A stretch of DNA of 26,098 nucleotides from positions 1 to 26,098 of the forward strand of contig JAVEYH010000040.1 of assembly GCA_034003585.1 (NCBI GenBank). The letters run 5' to 3'. Under the pieces are notes generated by a model. It was not told the origin of the DNA, did not search any database, and saw nothing but the letters and a program-made list of their open reading frames with translations. Origin of the DNA: JAPXSY01 sp034003585. Its GTDB lineage: Bacteria > Verrucomicrobiota > Kiritimatiellia > RFP12 > UBA1067. Position 1 is the first letter of the stretch. The number at the start of each line of letters is the position of its first letter. The position numbers were made by a program, and so were the translations under genes. Below, one piece after another: positions 1 through 5,971 of the stretch.

Positions 1-874
1 TGTTGGAGACCCACAGCCTGCCGCCGTCCACGGTGATGTGCGCGTACGAGTTCGATAGGTTGCCGGCCAGATTCACGGTGGACACGGTGATGTCGCTCTC
101 CGTGAGGGTGACGCGCCCCGTGAAGCTGTGGCGGGCGTTACCCTGCGTCGCGATTTCGAAAGCCTTGAACACGTTGGTGTGGCGGTTCACGGCCAGTTCG
201 CCCAGGTCAAACGAGTTCTGCGGGATGTAGAAAGTCGGGTACGTGAGTTCCGCGCCGCCGTTGATCTCCAGATACCCGTACCCACCGTAACCGACTTTGA
301 TGTTCCCGGTGCACTCGAGCAGGCCGCCGTTCAGGATATACCGCGTATCGGAACCGGCGCCGCCGGTGCCGATGCGCAGATCGGGCGTCCGGTTGGTGCC
401 GCCGTTCTGCGTAAAGAGAACGGCCGGGCCTCCGGCATTGAACTCTTTGTTGCTCCAGGAACCGTTGCTCATCGTAGCGGTGCAGAACCCCCGCAGGCTT
501 AGGGTGTTGGTCGTCTCCAGCGTGCCGCGCAGGACCGCCACCGCACCCGTGCTGGACGGATACCCGCCGAGGAGGAGCGGGGTGTTGAGCAGCGTGCCGC
601 CGTCAAACTTGAGCGCGCCCGGCGTCGCCGATCCGTTACCCGGCACATTAACCGTGATCCCCTCCACGGTGGTGGACACACCGACCGCCATTGTCCGGTT
701 CCCGTTGATGATCACCGTGTCGCCCTGCGCGGGCAGGGTGCTGCCGGGCCAGTACGCCGTCTCACTCCATTCGGCCTCGCCGTCAACAGGGCCCTCCCAC
801 GTCACGATCGCCGCGCGCGCGCCCGCCGCCACGAGCGCCGCGGACACCGCGATCCGCCACGACTCTTTTCTCAT
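1..874 (-). CDS. Secreted beta-strand-repeat protein, 3' end beyond the window
   Basis: The frame is open from an ATG at 874-872 to the left edge, so only the first 291 residues are visible and no stop is seen. A purine-rich ribosome site (AGGAAAGGGGG) precedes the ATG. The first 21 residues form a signal peptide: a basic start (MRKESWR), an Ala/Val-rich core and an ARA-A cleavage site. The rest is Gly/Asn/Thr-rich with short recurring units (FDGGTLLNTPLLLGG, YILNGGLLECTGNIKVG, LEINGGAELTYP). This pattern is typical of autotransporter-associated beta-strand repeats and other right-handed beta-helix surface proteins in PVC bacteria. The family link is by motif only. It starts 19 nt after the GH31 stop, so the two are probably co-transcribed. 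It may be a surface adhesin, a polysaccharide-binding protein or a lyase. No catalytic motif is visible in this part. Confidence 0.8.
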   Translation of the reverse strand, partial: MRKESWRIAVSAALVAAGARAAIVTWEGPVDGEAEWSETAYWPGSTLPAQGDTVIINGNRTMAVGVSTTVEGITVNVPGNGSATPGALKFDGGTLLNTPLLLGGYPSSTGAVAVLRGTLETTNTLSLRGFCTATMSNGSWSNKEFNAGGPAVLFTQNGGTNRTPDLRIGTGGAGSDTRYILNGGLLECTGNIKVGYGGYGYLEINGGAELTYPTFYIPQNSFDLGELAVNRHTNVFKAFEIATQGNARHSFTGRVTLTESDITVSTVNLAGNLSNSYAHITVDGGRLWVSN

Positions 875-893
875 CGCCGCCCCCTTTCCTGAT

Positions 894-3224
894 TCACGGA
901 CACCTGACCGGACCGGCCCCCGCGGCACCGACGTCACCGAGGTCGACCGTCACGGTCTCCAAAGAGTTCGCCTTGTGGAACACGGCTTTCATCTTGCGCG
1001 TGGCCGGCATGCCCGTGTAGACGCCCGCGCGCGGACCGACCGTCAGGGCGCCACCCTGGAACGTGCAGGCCGTCAACGCGCCCTTGCCCGCGCGGTAGTC
1101 GAGCGAGATCCCGTCATCCTCGTACAGGTCGCCCTTGCCGTCGGCCCCCGGCCACACGTGAAGCCCGACCTCCCCGTCCCAGCCCTTGTCCACATGCGCC
1201 TTGTTCTCCCACATCGGGATCACCGCGCCCGCGCGCACATACAGGCTGCCGCCCCACTCCGGCGTCACCTTCACCGCGCGTTTGCAGGGGCCGGTCACCG
1301 TCTCTCCCGTCTTCCAATCGTGCCAAGTGCCCGCGGGAATCCGGATCTCCTTTGTGAACGCGGAGACGAGCAAGTCCGGGCCCAGCAGATAGGTGGTCAC
1401 GCACGCATCGTACTCCGGCACGTCGGGATAGACGAACGGCAACGCGCGCATCACGGGCCACCCCGTGCGCGCCGCTTCGGCCGCGGCCGTGTAGAGATAC
1501 GGCAACAGGCGGTACCGCAACTGGCCGTACGCGCGGAACACGGCCACCTGCTCCGGCGGATAGAGCCACGGCTGCTGCCAGTAATCCCAATTGTTCTGCT
1601 GGCTCCACGTCTGCAGGAACCCGAAATGCAGCGACTCGACGTTCCCGATCGTCATGTCGCAGCTTTGGTTCGAGTGCCCCGAGATGCCGAGATTCAGCAG
1701 GGACGCGAGCGGTTTCGCCCCGCCGCCCGTGTCCCCGGCCCAGGTGGCGACATACTGCTGCACGCCCGCGTACCCGCCGGCGGAATAAACCATGGCCCGG
1801 CGCCCCGTGTAGTCCTCGTACCCGCGCGCCATCTGCTTGTCGTACACGGCGCTGTACAGGTTGTGCATCTCCTCGTCGCTCATGCCGTTCGCCCACGCGC
1901 GGTCCGGGTGCTCGCCGAACTGGTTGCATCCGTCCAGCTTGAAGCATTGCGCGCCCTGGTCCACGAATTTCTTGAGATGCTCAAACCACGGCAACTGCCC
2001 GTCCTCGAAATCGTTCTCGGGGCAGTAAAGCCGGTCATACATCTTCCCCTTGTGAACGGATTTCCGTTTCGCCTTGGCGTCCTGCTTCGCCGCGCCGCCG
2101 CCGATCCGGTCGTCCTCCCAGGTCTCGGTGATGCCCGCCGGCACGTCCGCCTGCCGCCCGCCCTTCCTGGCGAGCCCCGCCACGCACTGTTCCTCGTACC
2201 GTGTGAGGTCATAATCGCAGCACAGCCACAGCGAGAGCTTGAACCCGATGCGCTTCAGCGCGCCGATGAACGTGTGGTCGCCCTTGGGCGCCCAATACGG
2301 AAAATAGAAACGCTGCGCGTGCCACTCCTTGCGCACGGAACCGTCGTAAAACGTCTGCATCCAGCCCGGCTCCAGCCCGATGACGTCACACGGCAGACCG
2401 CGGTCGCGGAAGTTCATGGCGTCGTTCAGGAGCGCGAACTGGTCCACGTTCTGATTGCAAACGAACGTGAACCCGTACCCCCACACCGGCAACAGGGCCG
2501 GCCGCCCAGAAAGTTGCGTGTGGATGTCGAGCAGCGCGCGGTAGTCCCGGCCCGCGAAGACGTAGAAGTCCACGTCGCCCTCGTTCCCCTCGCAAATCAG
2601 CGCGTCGGGATCCTTCAGGCCGCAGTCGAACGCGTTGCGCCACGTGCTGTTCAGGAGCATGCCCCACCCGTTGCGGCTCACCGCGACCGGGATCGGGATG
2701 TTGCAGAGGTTGTTGCGGATCCACAAATCGAAACGGTGGCCGCGGCGCATGATGTTCTCGCGCCCCGAATCGCCGAACCCGTAGATCCGCTCGCCCTTCG
2801 CGAGACCGAACGCGACCGAAAACCCCTTGCCGGCGTTTTTCGGGGTGATCGTCAGGTCCGCCGCGGAGACGCGCGATTGGAAACGCAGCGTACCCGCCGC
2901 CGGATCCACCGTCACCGTGGCCGCCTCCGTGGACACGGCGTTCCCGTTCCGCGTGAACGGCGCTTTCGGCCAGTCGGCCTTCAGGATGCCGTACCGGTTC
3001 AGACCGCTCTCGGTCCACACCGCCGCGCCGTTGAGGTTCGTCCAGCTTTTGCGCACGCGGAAGAGGTTTGCGGCCAACACGTCGACGCGCAACTCCGTGC
3101 CGTCACCGAGCTTCGTCACGACGCTCTGGGCATCGGGCGCCGGGGCCTTCCACACGGGACGCGCTCCCGCTGCGGCCGCGAGGGCGGCGCACGAAACCAG
3201 GCAGACTGCGAAACGGGTGTTCAT
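894..3224 (-). CDS. Secreted glycoside hydrolase family 31 (alpha-glycosidase)
   Basis: A 776-residue GH31 retaining alpha-glycosidase, exported by an N-terminal signal peptide (MNTRFAVCLVSCAALAAAAG). The ATG at 3224 is preferred over the in-frame TTG at 3227 because GAGGAG lies 8-9 nt upstream. An N-terminal beta-sandwich (about residues 35-240) is followed by the barrel, which opens with LLPVWGYGF. Asp431 in FKLDGCNQ fits the catalytic nucleophile, and Asp498 in TWAGDTGG fits the acid/base. The C-terminal part (about 625-776) has the usual proximal and distal beta domains, with LYVRAGAVIP and LYEDDG. GH31 members act on alpha-glucosides, alpha-xylosides, alpha-galactosides or sulfoquinovosides, and the exact substrate cannot be read here. 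A Lys-rich insert at about 380-394 is unusual. The gene is divergent from the plus-strand isomerase-like gene and leads into the beta-repeat gene. Confidence 0.92.
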   Translation of the reverse strand: MNTRFAVCLVSCAALAAAAGARPVWKAPAPDAQSVVTKLGDGTELRVDVLAANLFRVRKSWTNLNGAAVWTESGLNRYGILKADWPKAPFTRNGNAVSTEAATVTVDPAAGTLRFQSRVSAADLTITPKNAGKGFSVAFGLAKGERIYGFGDSGRENIMRRGHRFDLWIRNNLCNIPIPVAVSRNGWGMLLNSTWRNAFDCGLKDPDALICEGNEGDVDFYVFAGRDYRALLDIHTQLSGRPALLPVWGYGFTFVCNQNVDQFALLNDAMNFRDRGLPCDVIGLEPGWMQTFYDGSVRKEWHAQRFYFPYWAPKGDHTFIGALKRIGFKLSLWLCCDYDLTRYEEQCVAGLARKGGRQADVPAGITETWEDDRIGGGAAKQDAKAKRKSVHKGKMYDRLYCPENDFEDGQLPWFEHLKKFVDQGAQCFKLDGCNQFGEHPDRAWANGMSDEEMHNLYSAVYDKQMARGYEDYTGRRAMVYSAGGYAGVQQYVATWAGDTGGGAKPLASLLNLGISGHSNQSCDMTIGNVESLHFGFLQTWSQQNNWDYWQQPWLYPPEQVAVFRAYGQLRYRLLPYLYTAAAEAARTGWPVMRALPFVYPDVPEYDACVTTYLLGPDLLVSAFTKEIRIPAGTWHDWKTGETVTGPCKRAVKVTPEWGGSLYVRAGAVIPMWENKAHVDKGWDGEVGLHVWPGADGKGDLYEDDGISLDYRAGKGALTACTFQGGALTVGPRAGVYTGMPATRKMKAVFHKANSLETVTVDLGDVGAAGAGPVRCP

Positions 3225-3317
3225 CAATCAAACTCCTCATCAGATGGGTTATTCCGGATTCGGGGCACGGACATCCCCTGGGCGCGCCGTGATCAGCCAG
3301 ACCCATAATGGATTTCT

Positions 3318-3347
3318 ATTTTGCGGGGAGAGGGCTATATGAGTCAA
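3318..3347 (-). promoter_or_regulatory. Candidate promoter of the GH31 gene
   Basis: On the minus strand TTGACT (3347-3342) is followed after 18 nt by CAAAAT (3323-3318), a fair match to -35 and -10 boxes. It would start a transcript about 85 nt before the GH31 ATG. The dispersed hairpin at 3356-3387 lies directly upstream. The call rests on the boxes alone. Confidence 0.4.
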
Positions 3348-3355
3348 CCCCAATC

Positions 3356-3440
3356 GGGTGCGATTCACCTTTGTTGAATCCGCACACAAAGGGGTTGAGG
3401 TATCTGACATGCTGACGAACCGGTTTCTCTTCAGAAACAG
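3356..3440 (+). repeat. Dispersed element, copy 1: 32-nt hairpin joined to a 53-nt block
   Basis: The first part (3356-3387, GGGTGCGATTCA... to ...CCGCAC) is an imperfect hairpin. With its CAAAGGGG tail to 3394 it matches the minus strand at 21933-21895 at 35 of 39 positions. The second part (3388-3440) matches the minus strand at 21673-21621 at 45 of 53 positions without gaps. It contains a small stem-loop with arms GTTTCT/AGAAAC and loop CTTC. Here the two parts abut; at the other locus they are about 220 nt apart. Both loci are upstream of a gene and point in its direction. The nature of the element is unknown. Confidence 0.75.
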
Positions 3441-3470
3441 TCATTCTCATTATGGGATTATCCAAAAAAA

Positions 3471-3540
3471 CGCTATCGGGATCGAAATCGATGAAAGGCG
3501 CTGACCTTCGATAGCGATCCCGATACCGACCCCAACGCCG
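3471..3540. repeat. Hexamer-like low-complexity stretch with an inverted repeat
   Basis: CGATAG, CGATCC, CGATAC, CGACCC and related hexamers run from about 3509 to 3540. The 11-nt arms TATCGGGATCG (3474-3484) and CGATCCCGATA (3515-3525) form an inverted repeat around a 30-nt spacer. The same CGCTATCGGGATCG string recurs at 18696-18709. This looks like a dispersed intergenic low-complexity family with no assigned function. Confidence 0.5.
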
Positions 3541-3680
3541 ATGGTTCCGTCATCATGAGAACTGCTGACATGGATGGCCGCAAGACCGTACACGTTCACA
3601 GCGAAGCGATACACGTTCCCGTACACGGAAAATTAGGCGGAGTCAGTGAAACGGGGATACGCCCGGCTTAACTTTCTTGT

Positions 3681-3709
3681 TTTGCGAAAACGCGCTTTTC
3701 TGCCATACT
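3681..3709 (+). promoter_or_regulatory. Candidate promoter of the Tat-exported TIM-barrel gene
   Basis: TTTGCG (3681-3686) and CATACT (3704-3709) are separated by 17 nt, about 55 nt before the ATG. The spacer carries a pseudo-palindrome, GAAAA-CGCGC-TTTTC (3686-3700), where a regulator could bind. The -35 match is weak, so this is a suggestion only. Confidence 0.3.
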
Positions 3710-3764
3710 TTCCCTGTGCGCCTTCCCGGGGTGGGACGGGGCGTCTGACAGAAAGGGAGAGTTC

Positions 3765-4619
3765 ATGATGCGGCATTCAAGGCGGGAATTTCTGCGGGCC
3801 GGAGCAACCGGTTTGGCATGGGTTATGGCGTCCGGGACGGCGCAGGCGGGATTGAGAATGGCGAAACCGCGCGCGATCCGGGTCGGGGTTCAGCTCTACT
3901 CGGTGCGGGAGCTGTGCAAGAAGGATCTGCCGGGAACACTCAAGGCAATCAAGGAGATGGGATACGCGGGCGTCGAGTTCGCCGGGTACTACGGCAAAAG
4001 CGCCGCGGAACTGAAGCAGCTGCTGGATGACAACGGGCTGGTGATGTGCGGGACCCACACGGGCGTGGACAGCATCCGGCCGGCGAATCTCGCCAAGACG
4101 ATCGAGTTCAACCTCGCCACCGGCAACAAGTATCTGATGGTGCCCGGCATGAACGCCAAGGACGCCCAGGGGTGGATCGATTTCGCGAAGCTCTTCTCGG
4201 ATGCCGCGGTCACCGCCAAAGCCGCGGGCATGTACGTGGGCTACCACAACCACCAGCACGAGTTCAAAGACAAATTCGACGGCAAGAGCAAGTGGGAGAT
4301 CTTCTACACGCACGCGTCGCCGCTGGTCTGCCAGCAGATGGACGTCGGGCATGTGGTGTCGGCCGGCGAGGATCCGGTGGCGTGGCTGAAGCGTTTCCCG
4401 AACCGTTCCCGCACGCTGCACGCCAAAGAGATCTATCCGGGCCCCGGCATCCTCGGCCAGGTTCCGGAAGGCAAGCAGGGCGTGAAATGGGACGATGTGT
4501 TCGCGGCCGCCGAAGCGGATGTGACCGAGTGGTACATCGTGGAGAGCGAGGCGGACCCCAACACGCTCGAAAAAATCCGCGGCTGCATCGACTTCCTGAA
4601 GTCCAAGGGCCGCGCGTAG
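3765..4619 (+). CDS. Tat-exported sugar phosphate isomerase/epimerase-like TIM barrel
   Basis: A 284-residue protein of the xylose-isomerase-like TIM-barrel superfamily (AP endonuclease 2 fold), which includes hydroxypyruvate, inosose and other sugar isomerases or epimerases. The N-terminus has a twin-arginine signal (SRREFLRAGATG, residues 5-16) ending near AQAG, so it is exported folded. The barrel starts at GVQLYSVREL (41-50). Candidate metal and active-site residues are the HNH cluster (161-163), Asp193 in QQMDVGH, His219 in TLHAKE and Glu260 in YIVESE. AAAGGGAGAG precedes ATGATG; the second ATG at 3768 is an equally possible start. It is the only plus-strand gene and is followed by a terminator hairpin. 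The substrate is unknown. Tat-exported members of this superfamily are common in PVC and Bacteroidota sugar-use loci. Confidence 0.88.
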   Translation: MMRHSRREFLRAGATGLAWVMASGTAQAGLRMAKPRAIRVGVQLYSVRELCKKDLPGTLKAIKEMGYAGVEFAGYYGKSAAELKQLLDDNGLVMCGTHTGVDSIRPANLAKTIEFNLATGNKYLMVPGMNAKDAQGWIDFAKLFSDAAVTAKAAGMYVGYHNHQHEFKDKFDGKSKWEIFYTHASPLVCQQMDVGHVVSAGEDPVAWLKRFPNRSRTLHAKEIYPGPGILGQVPEGKQGVKWDDVFAAAEADVTEWYIVESEADPNTLEKIRGCIDFLKSKGRA

Positions 4620-4641
4620 CCCGTCCCGGACAGGAAAGCGC

Positions 4642-4686
4642 AAGCCCCTCCCCGCCCGGCTCTCCGCCGGATCGGGAGGGGCTTTT
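4642..4686 (+). terminator. Rho-independent terminator after the TIM-barrel gene
   Basis: The arms AAGCCCCTCCC and GGGAGGGGCTT pair around an inner CCGGC/GCCGG hairpin, and TTTT follows on the plus strand. It begins 22 nt after the TAG of the upstream gene. It lies between convergent genes and may also slow transcripts arriving from the minus-strand propeller gene, but the T-run on that side is poor. Confidence 0.75.
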
Positions 4687-4725
4687 CGTTGTCGCGGGCG
4701 GCGCCGCGAGGCGCCCTCCGGCAAC

Positions 4726-5856
4726 TCACCGGCCCAGCGTGATCACGCTCAAGGTGTGGACCGCATCGTGACCGGAATTGACCATGAAGGGCGAGGGCGC
4801 GTCGATGTTGACCACCAGCGCGCGGCCGGCGTCCAGCATCAGCACTTCGCACGGCTGGTCCAGCAGACCGTCCGCGCCGTCGGTGTCCCCGTTGGCCCAG
4901 ACCAAGGCCATCTTTTTCTGCGCGATGTCCCAGGCGTAAATCGCGTTCTGCTCCGCGGCCGTCAGCAGGATCCGGTGGCGCGCCGCGTCATAACAGATGC
5001 CGTCGCAGCAGGTGACGGTTTTCCCGTCGAGCAGCTCGGGCCTGCCGTAGCGCCCGTTGCCCAGGGGCCGCAGCACCCAGAACCGCCCGTCGCCGAACGA
5101 GCCGGTGTACAGGTTGCCGTCCCGGTCGAAATCCATGCCGTCGCACCCCGCCGTGTAAATGTGCAGTTTGGTATCCGTGGGCCGGATCCCGGGCTGGTTG
5201 CGCTCCGCGCCGCGGTCGCGCAGAACGGTCCCGACGATCCCCACGCAATAGGGATCGGCTGCGGCCCGCTCCTTGTCCAGCGGACGCGCCGGTTTGTCCG
5301 GACGCAGGTCCGCCGCCGGGATCCGGTACACGCCGCTCTGATACGCGTCCGCCACGTTGAAGAACGACTCCGTGAAGTAGAGCGCGCCGTCATGCCACCG
5401 CAACGCGTTGGGCAGTTTGACGTGCTCCACCACCGTTTCGATGCGCTGCGGCTCGCCGTCCCGGATCAGCACGCGCAGAATGCGTGACCGGTAGTCGCGG
5501 TTCGCGAAGTACTGCGCGTCCGCGTAGTAGAGGTTGCCCTGCGGATCGAAGGCCAGTCCCATGGGATAGGCGGCATGCGTCTCCGGATGCGGTTTGCACG
5601 GTGTGAAGACCGACCATTTCCCGGTCGCGCGCTCCATGCGCCAGATGTGCCCGGGATAGCTTCCGTCCGCGGCGTTGACCGCGGAGAGGTACACGTTGCC
5701 CGCCGCGTCCAAGGCCAGCCCGTCCGGCGTGTTGAGCACCTCGCCGAACTGTTTGAAGAGTTTGGGCCTGCACCCCGGCTCGCCCCTCACCCACGGTTCC
5801 GCCGCCGCAACCAGCACGGGGCCCAATAACAGTGCCATGCCCACGATCCGTTTCAT
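4726..5856 (-). CDS. Secreted SMP-30/gluconolactonase-like beta-propeller
   Basis: A 376-residue protein with a signal peptide (MKRIVGMALLLGPVLVAAAE). The start is the ATG at 5856, where AAAGGA lies 8 nt upstream; the frame stays open further upstream but without export or ribosome signals. Repeating propeller strands are clear: TPDGLALDAAGNVYLS (43-58), MGLAFDPQGNLYYAD (99-113), LPNALRWHDGALYFTES (148-164) and GMDFDRDGNLYTGSFGDG (240-257). Asn150 and an Asp in the 239-244 stretch match the usual metal ligands of SMP-30/gluconolactonase enzymes, which hydrolyse sugar lactones with a divalent metal. An NHL-type binding propeller is the alternative. It is last in the minus-strand run, 115 nt after the esterase/HzsA-like gene. 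That gap holds a degraded 54-nt repeat, so co-transcription is likely but not certain. Confidence 0.8.
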   Translation of the reverse strand: MKRIVGMALLLGPVLVAAAEPWVRGEPGCRPKLFKQFGEVLNTPDGLALDAAGNVYLSAVNAADGSYPGHIWRMERATGKWSVFTPCKPHPETHAAYPMGLAFDPQGNLYYADAQYFANRDYRSRILRVLIRDGEPQRIETVVEHVKLPNALRWHDGALYFTESFFNVADAYQSGVYRIPAADLRPDKPARPLDKERAAADPYCVGIVGTVLRDRGAERNQPGIRPTDTKLHIYTAGCDGMDFDRDGNLYTGSFGDGRFWVLRPLGNGRYGRPELLDGKTVTCCDGICYDAARHRILLTAAEQNAIYAWDIAQKKMALVWANGDTDGADGLLDQPCEVLMLDAGRALVVNIDAPSPFMVNSGHDAVHTLSVITLGR

Positions 5857-5894
5857 GCCTGTTCCTTTCTTATTCTTCCTGAAGGAGCCCCTCC

Positions 5895-5948
5895 GGCAGG
5901 GACACATCCCCGAGGCGTCTGCGGACGGTTCGGGGAACCGTCCCTACC
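5895..5948 (-). repeat. 54-nt twin-hairpin repeat, copy A (degraded)
   Basis: This copy lies in the 115-nt gap between two minus-strand genes. Read on the plus strand, its second half (GGACGGTTC-GGG-GAACCGTCC hairpin, then CTACC) is intact. The first hairpin has changes near 5897, 5904, 5906 and 5920 that weaken its stem. It is the same length as copies B and C, with the same plus-strand orientation as B and opposite to C. Confidence 0.85.
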
Positions 5949-5971
5949 CCAACAACCTAATGATCTTGCCC

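Larger units (their letters stand above)
3225..3764. other. Divergent intergenic region, no gene recognised
   Basis: This 540-nt gap separates the divergent GH31 and TIM-barrel genes. It holds candidate promoters for both, an 85-nt dispersed element (hairpin 3356-3387 plus block 3388-3440), and a hexamer-like stretch at 3471-3540. A short plus-strand frame over that stretch reads as an Asp-rich string (DSDPDTDPNADG). It has an in-frame stop just upstream and no good start or ribosome site, so it is not called as a gene. Confidence 0.6.

Noticed and set aside
297..3308. A long plus-strand open frame opposite the GH31 gene
   Set aside because: It mirrors a well-supported GH31 gene, is Arg/Pro/Ala/His-rich without motifs or a ribosome site, and is explained by high-GC codon use.
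3502..3672. A short plus-strand frame reading DSDPDTDPNADG, like calcium-binding repeats
   Set aside because: An in-frame stop lies just upstream, there is no ribosome site, and the pattern is explained by hexamer repeats.
3680..3693. TTTTGCGAAAACGC shared with 21789-21802
   Set aside because: About one exact 14-nt match is expected by chance in a window this size, and the two sites lie at different distances from genes.
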